Source: RPQJ01 sp963746325 (lineage in GTDB: Bacteria; Pseudomonadota; Gammaproteobacteria; Steroidobacterales; Steroidobacteraceae). From it: a stretch of DNA of 64,000 bases. The position numbers and the translations under genes were made by a program. The stretch is taken from positions 19,717-83,716 of the forward strand of contig CAVVBC010000017.1 in assembly GCA_963746325.1 (NCBI GenBank), written 5' to 3'. The notes beneath the pieces are model-generated. The model worked only from the letters and a program-made list of their open reading frames with translations. It was not told the DNA's origin and did not search any database. This document shows, piece by piece, positions 18,401-27,023 of this stretch (positions are counted from its first letter, which is position 1; each line of letters starts with the position of its first letter).

Positions 18401-18650
18401 GGCCATCACCGAGGTCGAAGTTGCACGTTACCGCGATGAACTCAAGAACGGAGCACGCGGCCTCTTCTTCGCCAGAGATTTCGCGTACGCGCTGTACGTG
18501 GACGCGCTGTCGCGTCCGGCCGGCGACCCGCGCCGCAGCGCCCACCTTGCGGAAGCGCTGCGACAGCTGGATGCGATGGGTGACGAAGTGAACCGGCTCG
18601 GCGACATCCGCGAGCTGCGCAACTGGATCGGTGCCGCGCGCGCCGGTTAG
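15444..18650 (+). CDS. nSTAND1 NTPase with membrane segment and TPR-like tail
   Basis: 1068 residues. NPWLGLSSYSEETRAYFHGRDEE (18-40) is the standard nSTAND1 opening. Walker A GQSGLGKTSLL lies at 58-68 and Walker B LPLLIFDQFEEIFT at 147-160. A winged-helix-like region follows to about 420 (LVDRRLLRIEER, ELTHDVLCSVV), then a charged helix (EARDEAERMLAAQQERAAE) and one membrane span near 447-468 (AMVAAGLMLVALVSAVFGWI). The remaining ~590 residues are alpha-helical repeats of TPR type, likely the sensor. STAND NTPases assemble on recognition of a trigger and drive an attached effector. Here the effector is presumably the SIR2-TIR protein, whose gene overlaps by ATGA. No nuclease domain is fused. 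Function in defence is inference. Confidence 0.85.
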   Translation: MKTIQPDIATETTIDPQNPWLGLSSYSEETRAYFHGRDEEAAELARRVQRKLLTVLFGQSGLGKTSLLRAGLVPRLRGSGFCPVYVRIDYAAESPSPAEQIKQAIFRATSEAGHWTEAGSAVEGESLWEFLHHRGDLLRDAAGNTVLPLLIFDQFEEIFTLAQADDAGRRRAQRFIDELSDLVENRPPAELEARIDRDEVAAEDFDFARADYRILIALREDYLAHLEAVKGKMPSITQNRMRLARMNGQQALSAVMQPGGKLVSQEVAESIVRFVAGGSELQNAEVEPSLLSLICRELNTVRQAQGRPEISADLLAGSRDTILTEFYERALADQPPGVRRVIEDELLTESGYRESLAEERVAKALAAAGAEPDALAKLVDRRLLRIEERLDMRRVELTHDVLCSVVRSSRNLRHEREARDEAERMLAAQQERAAETRRTLRKTRTFAMVAAGLMLVALVSAVFGWINWNRAKAADQQAQKARADAEKLVGFLIEDFYAELEPTGRLETMGKLAHMAVSYYDGLPKELLTPQTQAYRGMALIREAGALLARGEFEPANPKLDEATRIFEGLRAQGIATEDVAVGLALSKFVRFSAWGVGGAPGSKPTDLQEVADLLRPWSKQPGTSAQTRMLYADVLNYLSHTLPEGQDVAACEEARAILLDAGARNLTDLRAASIYADTTDSQARHLLQMGKVEDTARLEAEVYDYAEKVLAKRPGDLRSMANRALAADLLGRLAIRRYDYGVAAEYAAKSAQAGENYVRFNPSDLNSWVYWSRGLDQQALVLLSEGKIDAAIEGYRKVVALDRDPRKPASLAPMFWNNWGQVMINEARAGQFEAARKSHSMAVAAAKEAGATEKPGSSRRVMFDLYGDVLQARLDLEMGNNQAAFDQSTQVAERLRALTFADGTSGGNFRDAGAVRTNFLRNTLGLQTLAALRTGRFGEAEAAARERAGLPPNPFSEQDPQDEKSRAQVTLAHALALQGRADDARAITEVEVARYRDELKNGARGLFFARDFAYALYVDALSRPAGDPRRSAHLAEALRQLDAMGDEVNRLGDIRELRNWIGAARAG

Positions 18651-18692
18651 CCCGCGGGCCCACGCAACTTTCGTATGCCTTGGCGGTCGCCG

Positions 18693-20137
18693 CTACGCGG
18701 CGATCTTCCGTCGCTCGCGTGCCGCGTGATCCGCCAGCACCTGCGACACGCAGCAGGTCACTTTCCGGGCCGTTTCGAGGTGCAGGAATTCGTTGGGCCC
18801 GTGCGCATTCGAATTGGGGCCGAGCACGCCCGTGATCAGGAACTGCGTGCCCGGGAATTTCTCGCCGAGCATGCCCATGAACGGGATGCTGCCGCCCGTG
18901 CCCATGTACATCGAGTCCTTGCCAAAGAAGGCGCGTGACGCCCGTTGCATCGATTCCTCGAGCCATGGCGCAAACGACGGGGCGTTCCAGCCGCGCCATG
19001 GCCGACTCGACGCTGAAGCTGACCCGGGCGCCGTACGGCGGATCCTGTTCGAGCGCGCGCTTGAGCGCCTGCGAGGCGACCTTGGGGTCCATCGTCGGCG
19101 TGAGTCGGAACGACAGCTTCAAGCTCGTGTAGGGTCGCAGGACGTTGCCGGCGCTACGGAACGGCGGGATGCCCTCGGCGCCCGTCACGCTCAACGTGGG
19201 CCGCCAGGTGCTGTTGAGCAGCAGTTCGAGCGGATCGTTCGACATCGGCCGCATGCCCGGCACGAAGGGTATGCGCCCGGCGACGATCGGACCCAGCACC
19301 GTGGCGGCGGCTTCGGCCTGCGCGCGACGGTCGGCCGGGATCGGCGTGTTGAGTTCATCGACGAGGATGGCACCGGAGTGCATGTCCTCGACGCGCGCCA
19401 GCAGTTCGCGCAGCACGCGCATGCTGGAGGGCACGATGCCGCTCGCCATGCCGGAATGCACGCCTTCCGTCAGCACGTCGGCGCGCAGCGTGCCGATCAG
19501 GTTGCCGCGGAGCGAGGTGGTGCACCAGAGCTGGTCGTAGTTGCCGCATTCGGCGTCGAGGCAGACGACGAGGCTGGGCGGACCAAGCGCGGTGCACCCA
19601 GCGCGTCGATGTGGGCGGGGAGGTCGGGGCTGCCGCTTTCCTCGCTGGCCTCGATCAGCACGACGCAGCGGGCGTGCGGAATCCTCTGCTCGCGCAGCGC
19701 ACGAATGGCCGTGATGCGACGCAAACAGCGCGTAGCCGTCGTCGGCGCCGCCGCGGCCATAAAGCTTGCCGTCGCGCAGGACGGGCGTCCACGGGTCGAG
19801 GCCGTCCGACCAGCCGGTGAACTCGGGCTGCTTGTCCAGGTGGCCGTACATGAGCACGCAGTCATCCACGTCGCCCGGCACGTCCACCATCAGGACAGGC
19901 GTGCGACCCGGCAGGCGCAGCACTTCGATGCGGGAGCCCGGCGGCGCCTCGGCCTGCGCCCAACGCAGCATCAGCTGCACGGCGGCTTCCATGTGGCCGT
20001 GCGCTTCCCAGTCGGGGTCGAACAGGGGCGACTTGTTCGGGATGCGGACGTAGTCGATCAGCTGCGGCAGGATCGAATCCGACCAGGCCGCATCGATGAA
20101 ATCTCGCCTTCGCGATGTCCATGGGATCCGCCTGCAA
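18693..20137 (-). CDS. M20-family metallopeptidase (frame broken four times)
   Basis: Joined, the pieces give an M20 dipeptidase-like enzyme of about 475 residues: VDDCVLMYGHLDKQPEFTGW (zinc His), GRGGADDGYALFAS (bridging Asp), VVLIEASEESGS (catalytic Glu pair), VVCLDAECGNYDQLW, then the dimerisation lid, and MGTGGSIPFMGMLG with GPNSNAHGPNEFL at the end. It should hydrolyse short peptides in the cytoplasm. Frame breaks lie near 18991-18996, 19586-19594, 19713-19719 and 20098-20103. The first and third are repaired by one extra CG in a CGCG run. The start is uncertain (ATG at 20120-20122 or the codon at 20137). It runs in the same direction as tatD upstream. Confidence 0.8.
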
Positions 20138-20149
20138 CTGGTTCAGAGT

Positions 20150-20969
20150 TCAGCCGCCGGCCTCCGGAAAGCCGAAGAATTTTAGCGCATTGCGGGTCGT
20201 GGCCGCGGCGACCGTGGGAAATCGGCTCACCGCGGCATGCGGCGATGACCTTGACCACGTGCGGCAGGTACTTCGGCTCGTTCCGTCGATGCGCGGGCTT
20301 CGGTTGCAGGTCGCGCGGCAGCAGGTAGGGCGCGTCGGTCTCGACCAGCAGGCGGTCGAGCGGAATCGAGCGCACGAGTTCCCGCAGGTGCCGGCCGCGC
20401 CGCTCGTCGCAGATCCAGCCGGTGATGCCGACGAGCAGCCCAAGGTCGAGGTAGTCGCGCAGCTCCCGCTCGTCGCCGGTGAAGCAGTGGGCCACGCCGC
20501 CGGCGAGGCGCGGCAGGTAGTCCCTGAGGATGCGCCACGAAGGCGTCGTGGGCGTCGCGCTGGTGCAGGAACACGGGCTTGCCGCACTCGACGGCCAGTT
20601 CGAGCTGCCAGCGAAAGGCGCGTTCCTGATCTGCGTGCGACGAAAAGTTGCGGAAGTAGTCGAGGCCGCATTCGCCGGCCGCGCCCACTTCCGGGGCGCG
20701 GCAAGCAACTCGCGCAGCGCGTGGCAGGTCGTCCTCGCGCAGGTCGCTGGCGTGATGCGGATGCACGCCCGCCGTGCGCGCGAAAAGGCCCGCGGATCGG
20801 TCCGCACCAGCTCGATGGCCTGCCGGGTGCTCGCGAGGCTGCTGCCCGTGATCACCATGTGCCGGACGCCGGCCGTCATGGCGGTTGCGATCACCTCGGC
20901 GCGGTCGGCGTCGAAGCTGTCGTGGGCGAGGTTGAGGCCGATGTCGACGAGCGTGGGGGCAGGGGTCAT
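20150..20969 (-). CDS. tatD: TatD-family metal-dependent deoxyribonuclease (frame broken)
   Basis: About 270 residues when joined. It starts LVDIGLNLAHDSFDADR (family motif VDIGxNL), then HMVITGSSLASTRQAIEL, AGVHPHHASD, GECGLDYFRN, FLHQRDAHDAF, VAHCFTGDERELRDYLDLG, and the acidic LLVETDAPYLLPRDL. These supply the metal ligands of the TatD TIM barrel, a 3'-5' DNase/RNase. Breaks occur near 20782-20786 (T run), 20531-20538 (missing CG) and 20215-20220 (C run). There may be two further compensating changes near 20720-20745, where the helix reads better as CHALRELLA in the neighbouring frame. The stop lies 13 bases before the peptidase start region. Confidence 0.85.
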
Positions 20970-21021
20970 GCAGGGTTGGCTGTGATAGATTGCGAGGGCT
21001 TCCCCAGACTAGCGAGTACGC

Positions 21022-22248
21022 ATGGCACTGGACAAGGCAGCGCTGGAGAGCCTGCGCCTCGAGCGGGGCCCGGACAGCGGCAAATACCACGAGCGTGGCA
21101 GTTCGCGGCGCTGGCTGTGGTACGTCCTGGCGGCGGTGGCCGCGCTGGCCCTGGTCTTCGCCTGGCGGTCGTTCAGCGGCGCGGTGCCGGTGCAGACGGT
21201 CACGGTCGAATCCGCCAACTCCGCGAGCGGCGCCGTGCTCAACGCCTCGGGCTACGTGGTCGCGCGCCGGCTCGCCACGGTCAGCTCAAAAGTGACCGGT
21301 CAGGTCGTCGAAGTGCTGTTCGAGGAAGGTGCCGAAGTCGAGGCCAACCAGGTGCTCGCGCGGCTCGACCGGGCAACCGTCGCGGCCGAACTCAACGTCG
21401 CCACCAGCAGCGCCGAAGCCGCACGCAGCGGACTGCGTGAGATACAGGTGCGTCTTGCCGACGCGCGCAAGACCCTCGAGCGCAACCGCTCGCTGGTCGA
21501 GCGCAAGCTGGTGTCCCAGAGCGTGCTCGATACCGCGGCAGCCGAGGTTGCTGCGCTGGACGCGCGTCTCGCCGCCGCGCGCGCGGACGTCGAGGTGGCG
21601 AACTCACAGGTGAGGCTCGGCCAGCAGGCCCTGGACGACCTCGAGATCCGCGCGCCGTTCAAGGGCGTGGTGATTTCCAAGGACGCGCAGCCGGGCGAGA
21701 TGGTGTCGCCGATGTCGGCAGGTGGCGGGTTCACCCGCACCGGCGTGGCAACGATCGTCGACATGGATTCGCGCGAAGTCGAGGTCGACGTCAACGAGTC
21801 GTACATCAATCGCGTGAATGCGGGGCAGAAGGTCGAGTGCGTGCTCGACGCGTATCCGGACCTGAAAATTCCCGCGCACGTCATCAGCATCGTGCCGACT
21901 GCAGACCGGCAGAAAGCCACGGTGCGGGTGCGCATCGGGCTCGACGAGCTCGACCCGCGCATCCTGCCGGACATGGGCATCAAGGTGAGCTTCCTCGAAG
22001 ACGGCGCGCAGCCGGCGGCGAAGGTTGCGCCACTCGTGCCCGACGCTGCGGTGGTCAAGGACGGCGATGCGAGCTTCGTCTGGGTCGTGCGCGACGGCAA
22101 GGTCGAGAAGCGCGCGGTCACCGTTGGTGAATCGAAGGACGGGCAGGTGGCCGTGACCAAGGGCCTGGAGGGCGGCGAATCGATCGTCGTCGACGCGCCG
22201 CGCCGGCTGCGCGACGGCGCCGCCGTGGAGCTGCAGGCCGCACCATGA
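21022..22248 (+). CDS. Periplasmic adaptor of a MacAB-like ABC exporter (HlyD/RND-type MFP)
   Basis: 408 residues with an N-terminal membrane anchor (WLWYVLAAVAALALVFAW, 31-48). The barrel-sandwich strands GYVVARRLATVSSKVTGQVVEV and LEIRAPFKGVVIS frame a coiled-coil hairpin at about residues 130-200 (ARKTLERNRSLVERKLVSQS). It bridges an inner-membrane transporter and an outer-membrane channel. The stop overlaps the start of the ATPase gene (ATGA), and two permease genes follow, so this is the adaptor of a four-gene export or lipid/macrolide-type system. The exported substrate is unknown, and no TolC-like gene is in the window. Confidence 0.88.
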   Translation: MALDKAALESLRLERGPDSGKYHERGSSRRWLWYVLAAVAALALVFAWRSFSGAVPVQTVTVESANSASGAVLNASGYVVARRLATVSSKVTGQVVEVLFEEGAEVEANQVLARLDRATVAAELNVATSSAEAARSGLREIQVRLADARKTLERNRSLVERKLVSQSVLDTAAAEVAALDARLAAARADVEVANSQVRLGQQALDDLEIRAPFKGVVISKDAQPGEMVSPMSAGGGFTRTGVATIVDMDSREVEVDVNESYINRVNAGQKVECVLDAYPDLKIPAHVISIVPTADRQKATVRVRIGLDELDPRILPDMGIKVSFLEDGAQPAAKVAPLVPDAAVVKDGDASFVWVVRDGKVEKRAVTVGESKDGQVAVTKGLEGGESIVVDAPRRLRDGAAVELQAAP

Positions 22249-22952
22249 ACGGAACCGCGGCGGAGACGGCGCAGCCGATCGTCCGCATCCGCGACCTGGT
22301 CAAGGACTACCGGCGCGGGGCCGAAGTCGTCCGCGTGCTCGACGGCCTGTCGCTCGACATCAAGCAGGGCGATTTCGTCGCGCTCATGGGTCCCTCGGGC
22401 TCCGGCAAGTCGACGCTGCTCAACCTGATCGGCGGGCTCGACCGGCCGACGTCGGGCTCGCTCGAGGTCGAAGGGCTGCGCGTCGATCAGTTGTCGGAAG
22501 GCTCGCTTGGGCGCTGGCGAGCCGACCATGTCGGGTTCATCTTCCAGATGTACAACCTGCTGCCGGTACTCACGGCCGAGCGCAACGTCGAGCTGCCGCT
22601 GCTGCTCACCAACCTGAATCGCGAGCAGCGCATGACGCGCGTCGCCGCTGCGTTGAAGCTGGTGGGCCTGGAGCATCGCGCGAAGCATCGCCCGCGCGAG
22701 CTGTCGGGCGGACAGGAACAGCGCGTCGGCATCGCACGCGCGATCGTCACTGATCCCACGCTGTTGCTGTGCGACGAGCCCACGGGTGACCTCGACCGCA
22801 AGTCCGGCGACGAGATCCTGACGCTGCTCGAGGCGCTCAACGACGAATACGGCAAGACCATCATCATGGTCACGCACGACCCGCATGCGGCCGAGCGCTC
22901 GCATCGGGTCATCCACCTCGACAAGGGCATGCTGGGCGAAGGCGCGGCATGA
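22245..22952 (+). CDS. ABC transporter ATP-binding protein, MacB/LolD type
   Basis: 235 residues: Walker A GPSGSGKSTLL near 47, Q-loop QMYNLLPVLTAERNVE, signature LSGGQEQRVGIARA near 150, Walker B LLLCDEPTGDLD, H-loop MVTHDPHAA. The GGLDRPTSGSLEVEGLRVDQLSEG stretch is characteristic of the MacB/LolD/FtsE class that works with FtsX-like permeases. It overlaps the genes on both sides by four bases, so the operon adaptor-ATPase-permease-permease is tightly coupled. Confidence 0.95.
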   Translation: MNGTAAETAQPIVRIRDLVKDYRRGAEVVRVLDGLSLDIKQGDFVALMGPSGSGKSTLLNLIGGLDRPTSGSLEVEGLRVDQLSEGSLGRWRADHVGFIFQMYNLLPVLTAERNVELPLLLTNLNREQRMTRVAAALKLVGLEHRAKHRPRELSGGQEQRVGIARAIVTDPTLLLCDEPTGDLDRKSGDEILTLLEALNDEYGKTIIMVTHDPHAAERSHRVIHLDKGMLGEGAA

Positions 22953-24108
22953 TCGGCAAATACCTGCCACTGCTGGCGTCCAGCCTGCGCCGCAAGCGCC
23001 TGCGGACGTTCTTCACCGTGGCGTCGATCCTGATTGCGTTCCTGTTGTACGGCCTCGCGGCGTCGCTGCAGTTTGCGCTCAAGTCCGGAGTGGATGTCGC
23101 GGGCGCGGATCGCCTGCTCACGATGCACAAGGTCTCGTTCACGCAGCTGTTGCCAGCGAGCTACGAGAATCGCATCAAGGCGGTGGACGGCGTCGTCGCG
23201 GTATCGCCGCAGACCTGGTTCGGGGCCTGGTTCCAGGACGAGCGCAACCAGTTCCCCACGTTCCCGAGCGACCCGGAGGCGTACCTGCGCATCTATCCGG
23301 AGATCAAGCTCACCGAGGAAGAGAGGGTGGCCTGGTTCGCCGATCGGACGGGCGCGCTGGTGGGGCGGGCCATTGCGGACCTCTACGGTTGGAAAGTGGG
23401 TGACCAGGTACCGCTCAGGTCTGCGATCTGGCGGCGGCTCGACGGCTCGGACACCTGGGACATCACCGTGCGCGCGATCTACGACCTGCCGGACGGCGGC
23501 GACACGCGGCAGATCGTGCTGCACCAGGATTATTTCGAGGAGGCCAAGCAGCAGGCCAAAGGCCTGATCGGCTGGTACGTCATCAAGATCAGCGACGTGA
23601 ACCAGGCGCAGGTGGTCAGCCGGCAGATCGATGCCATGTTCGCGAACTCGCCGGCCGAAACCAAGACTTCGTCGGAGCGCGCGATGGCGCAATCGTTCGT
23701 GAACCAGGTCGGCAACATCGGCGCGATCCTCTCGGCGATCGTCGGCGCGGTGTTCTTCACGATGCTGCTCGTCACCGCCAACACGATGGCGCAGTCGGTG
23801 CGCGAGCGCACCAACGAACTCGGCGTCTTGAAGACGCTCGGCTTCAGCAATTCCGGCGTGCTCGGCATGGTGCTGGCCGAGTCCGTGCTGGTCACGGTGC
23901 TGGGCGGGCTGCTCGGCATGTTGCTGGCCTGGTGGATCGGCGTGCAGTTCGGGCCGACGCTGGGCCAGTACCTGCCCGGGTTCCGGGTGCCGCCGACGCC
24001 CTGCTCAAGTCGGTCTTGTACATGCTTGCGCTTGGAGTGGTCGCGGGCGCGGTGCCGGCGTGGCAGGCCATGCGCCTGCGCATCGTCGAAGCCCTGCGCC
24101 GGGATTGA
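22949..24108 (+). CDS. FtsX-like ABC permease 1 (one frame break)
   Basis: About 386 residues when joined. A membrane segment at the N-terminus (TFFTVASILIAFLLYGLAASL) precedes a ~200-residue periplasmic MacB-PCD-like domain. Three more spans follow (IGAILSAIVGAVFFTMLLVTA, GVLGMVLAESVLVTVLGGLL, and LYMLALGVVAGAVPA). The frame breaks near 23989-23994; one extra G (CCGGCC for CCGCC) restores VPADALLKS and the tail down to LRIVEALRRD, ending in TGA 24106-24108. It pairs with permease 2 as the transmembrane half of the exporter. Confidence 0.88.
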
Positions 24109-24115
24109 GCTGCAC

Positions 24116-25311
24116 ATGAGCCTGCGATCTTCGTTCAACCAGCTCGTCAGCGTCACCGCCATGAACATGCGCAACCTGCCGTCGCGCGTCGGCACGTCGC
24201 TCGTGGCGGTTATCGGCATCGGCGGCGTGGTGGCGGTGCTGGTGTCGCTGCTGTCGATGGGCGAAGGGTTCCGTGCCGCGCTCGACCTGTCCGGGCGCGA
24301 GGATGTCGCCATGATCCTGCGCGGGGGCTCGCCGACGAACTGTCCAGTTCCATCTCGCGCGAGGAATACAACGCGATCGTCATCGCGCCGGGCATTGCGC
24401 GCGACGAGCGCGGTCCGATCGTCTCGGGCGAGCTGTACACGATCGTCGACCTGCCGATGCGCAGCACAGGTACCGGCGCCAACGTGCCGTTCCGCGGTGT
24501 CGGCGAGCGCGCTGCCGAGTTGCGGGAAGGGTTCAGGATCGTGGCGGGGCGCATGTTCCGTCCCGGGCAGAACGAAGTGATCGTCGGCCGCGGCGCCTTC
24601 TCGCAGTTCGACAATATCGGGCTGGGTGAAGAGGTGAAATGGGGTGCCACGGTCTGGCGCGTCGTCGGAGTGTTCGAGGCGGGCGGCAGCGTGTCCGAGT
24701 CCGAAGTGTGGACCGATGCGGTCGTGCTGCGTGGCGTGTACCGCCGCGGCAACTCCGTGCAGATCGTGCGTGCGCAGCTGACTTCGGCCGCTGCGCTGCA
24801 GACTGTCCGCTCGGCCCTGGCCAACGACCCACGGCTCAACGTTTCCGTACGCAGCGAGCAGGCGTTCTATGCGGACCAGTCGCGCATCCTGCTGGCACTG
24901 ATCAAGTACGTCGGTACGACCATCGCCATCCTGATGGGGGTTGGCGCTGTCTTTGCCGCCCTCAACACGATGTATTCCGCGGTGTCCTCGCGGACGCGGG
25001 AGATCGCGACGCTGCGTGCGCTTGGTTTCGGGGCGACGCCGGTCGTAGCCTCGGTGCTGCTCGAGTCCGCGGTGCTCGGGCTCCTCGGCGGAGTGGTGGG
25101 TGGCCTGCTGGTGTACTTCGGCCTCAACGGTTACCGCGCCACGACGCTCAACTTCGGCAGCTTCAGCCAGCTCACGTTTGCGTTCACGGTCACGCCGCAA
25201 CTGCTGGTGACCGGACTCTGGTACTCGCTCATACTCGGCATCGTGGGCGGCCTGCTGCCGGGGATCCGGGCCGCGAGGGTGCCGGTGACGACCGGCCTGA
25301 GGGAACTGTAG
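24116..25311 (+). CDS. FtsX-like ABC permease 2 (one frame break)
   Basis: About 398 residues when joined, starting seven bases after permease 1. It shares the MacB-like layout: one N-terminal span (VGTSLVAVIGIGGVVAVLVSLLS), a large periplasmic domain, and three C-terminal spans (TTIAILMGVGAVFAALNTM, VVASVLLESAVLGLLGGVVGG, LVTGLWYSLILGIVGGLLPGI). TREIATLRALGFG is the coupling helix. The frame breaks near 24329-24333, where one extra G (TCGGCC for TCGCC) restores ADELSSSISREEY. That is the same sequence context as the break in permease 1. Confidence 0.88.
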
Positions 25312-25314
25312 CCG

Positions 25315-26091
25315 ATGCGTGGTACTGGGTCGCGGCGCGGCGGGAATTCACCCGACGCGCGTCCGCTGCAAATGTCGCTGTGGACCGATCGCGAGGTCGG
25401 CGTGGCCTGGAACGTGCGCATCAGCCGACGCGCGCGGCGCATGTCGATGCGCGTGTTTCCCGGCGGGCGCGTCGAAGTGGTGGTGCCGCAAGGCGCCGGC
25501 CTGCCGGCGGTTGAGCGTTTCGTGGCCCGCCATCGCGACTGGGCCGAGCGCCGTTCGAAAGAACTGCTGCAGCTGGCGCCGAAGGCAGAAGAGCGCCAGC
25601 CGGGCGCCATCGAATTGCGGCTGCTGGGACGGCACTGGCCGGTCGAGTACGTGCCGGGGCGCCGCGTGCGGGTCGAGGAAGCAGACGGTGGTGCCGGGTT
25701 GCGGGTGCATGCGCCCAGTGTCACCGACAAGCACGCCAGCCAGGCGCTCGTGCCGTGGCTCACGCGCATGGCCAGTCACGAACTTTCGCACCGCCTGCGG
25801 CCACTCGCTGCAGAGCTCGGCATCGACTACGGCCGGATGACGGTACGCCGGCAGCGCACGCGCTGGGGCAGTTGTTCCACGCGCGGCACCATCAGCCTGA
25901 ATGCCTGCCTGATGTTCCAGCGCCCTGACGTGGTTCGCTACCTGATGATCCACGAGCTCTGCCATCGCCGCCACATGAACCACTCGAAGCGCTTCTGGTC
26001 GCTGGTGGCCTCGTTCGAACCGGACTGGAAGCCGCTCGACGTCGAACTGCTGCAGGGCTGGCGTCACGTGCCGGCCTGGGTGTTTCCATGA
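25315..26091 (+). CDS. YgjP-like metallopeptidase (DUF45)
   Basis: 258 residues. The C-terminal half has the zinc site RYLMIHELCHRRHMNHSKRFW (HExxH with a third His in NHS), preceded by RWGSCSTRGTISLNACL, which is diagnostic of the YgjP/DUF45 family. The N-terminal part is a small beta domain (RISRRARRMSMRVFPGGRVEVVVP). E. coli YgjP is a poorly characterised metalloprotease that can act on oxidised or uridylylated partners; no substrate can be read here. It starts four bases after the permease gene and its stop overlaps kynA (ATGA). Confidence 0.88.
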   Translation: MRGTGSRRGGNSPDARPLQMSLWTDREVGVAWNVRISRRARRMSMRVFPGGRVEVVVPQGAGLPAVERFVARHRDWAERRSKELLQLAPKAEERQPGAIELRLLGRHWPVEYVPGRRVRVEEADGGAGLRVHAPSVTDKHASQALVPWLTRMASHELSHRLRPLAAELGIDYGRMTVRRQRTRWGSCSTRGTISLNACLMFQRPDVVRYLMIHELCHRRHMNHSKRFWSLVASFEPDWKPLDVELLQGWRHVPAWVFP

Positions 26092-26969
26092 CCGCATCCG
26101 ATGACGATCGCAGCGGCGCGCGCAAGCCCGCGCTGGGCGCCTATGTGGAGCTGGCGGGCGAGAGCATCCACTGGGACCTGGGCGAGTCACTGAGCTACGG
26201 CGAGTACCTCCACCTCGACAAGTTGCTCGGTGCGCAGCAACCGCTCTCGGGCCAGCACGACGAGATGCTGTTCATCGTGATGCACCAGGCGTCGGAGCTG
26301 TGGATGAAACTCTGCGTGCACGAGCTGCAGGCGGCCATCCAGCAGATCCGTGCGGACGACCTGGGACCGGCATTCAAGATGCTGGCGCGCGTGTCACGGG
26401 TGCAGCAGCAGCTCGCGCAATCGTGGGACGTGCTCAGCACGATGACGCCCGCCGACTACTCCGCCTTCCGCGACACGTTGGGCAAGTCTTCCGGCTTCCA
26501 GAGCTTCCAGTACCGCACGCTCGAGTACCTGATCGGCAACAAGAACGCGGCGATGATCGAAGTGCACCGTCGCACGCCCGTGATTTACCAGCAGCTGCAT
26601 GCGGCCCTGCACAGCCCCAGCCTGTATGACGAAGCGCTGCGCCTGCTCGGCCGCCGCGGCTTTGCGCTGCCGGCGTCGCACCTCGAACGCGACTGGAGCC
26701 AGCCTTACGCAGAGCACCCGGACGTCACGGCGGCCTGGCTGCGCGTCTATCGCAACACCGACGAGCACTGGGACTTGTACGAACTGGCTGAGAAACTGGT
26801 CGATCTCGACCAGCGGTTCCAGCTGTGGCGGTTCGCGCACCTGAAAACCGTCGAGCGCATCATCGGCTACAAGCGCGGCACCGGCGGTTCGAGCGGCGTC
26901 TCCTACCTGAGCAAGGCCATGGAGCTGCGGTTCTTTCCGGAGCTGTGGAGCGTCCGTACCTCGATCTGA
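26088..26969 (+). CDS. kynA: Tryptophan 2,3-dioxygenase
   Basis: 293 residues of the haem-dependent dioxygenase that opens tryptophan to N-formylkynurenine. Landmarks are SYGEYLHLDKLL, HDEMLFIVMHQASELWMKL (with the distal substrate-site His), SGFQSFQYRTLEYLIGNKN, and RNTDEHWDLYELAEKLVDLDQRFQLWRF followed by HLKTVERIIGYKRGTGGSSGVSYL. The haem-ligating His lies in that last block. No kynureninase or formamidase gene is adjacent, so the rest of the pathway lies elsewhere. Four-base overlap with the metallopeptidase gene. Confidence 0.96.
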   Translation: MTASDDDRSGARKPALGAYVELAGESIHWDLGESLSYGEYLHLDKLLGAQQPLSGQHDEMLFIVMHQASELWMKLCVHELQAAIQQIRADDLGPAFKMLARVSRVQQQLAQSWDVLSTMTPADYSAFRDTLGKSSGFQSFQYRTLEYLIGNKNAAMIEVHRRTPVIYQQLHAALHSPSLYDEALRLLGRRGFALPASHLERDWSQPYAEHPDVTAAWLRVYRNTDEHWDLYELAEKLVDLDQRFQLWRFAHLKTVERIIGYKRGTGGSSGVSYLSKAMELRFFPELWSVRTSI

Positions 26970-27023
26970 CGCGTGTAGAATGCCGCCGTCGCGGGCCATG
27001 CCGGCCCGCCCGGGCGCAGGTCG

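Noticed and set aside
18693..20969. Pseudogenes for the M20 peptidase and tatD
   Set aside because: Every break can be repaired by one or two bases in CGCG or homopolymer contexts, and all catalytic residues remain, so sequencing error is the better explanation.
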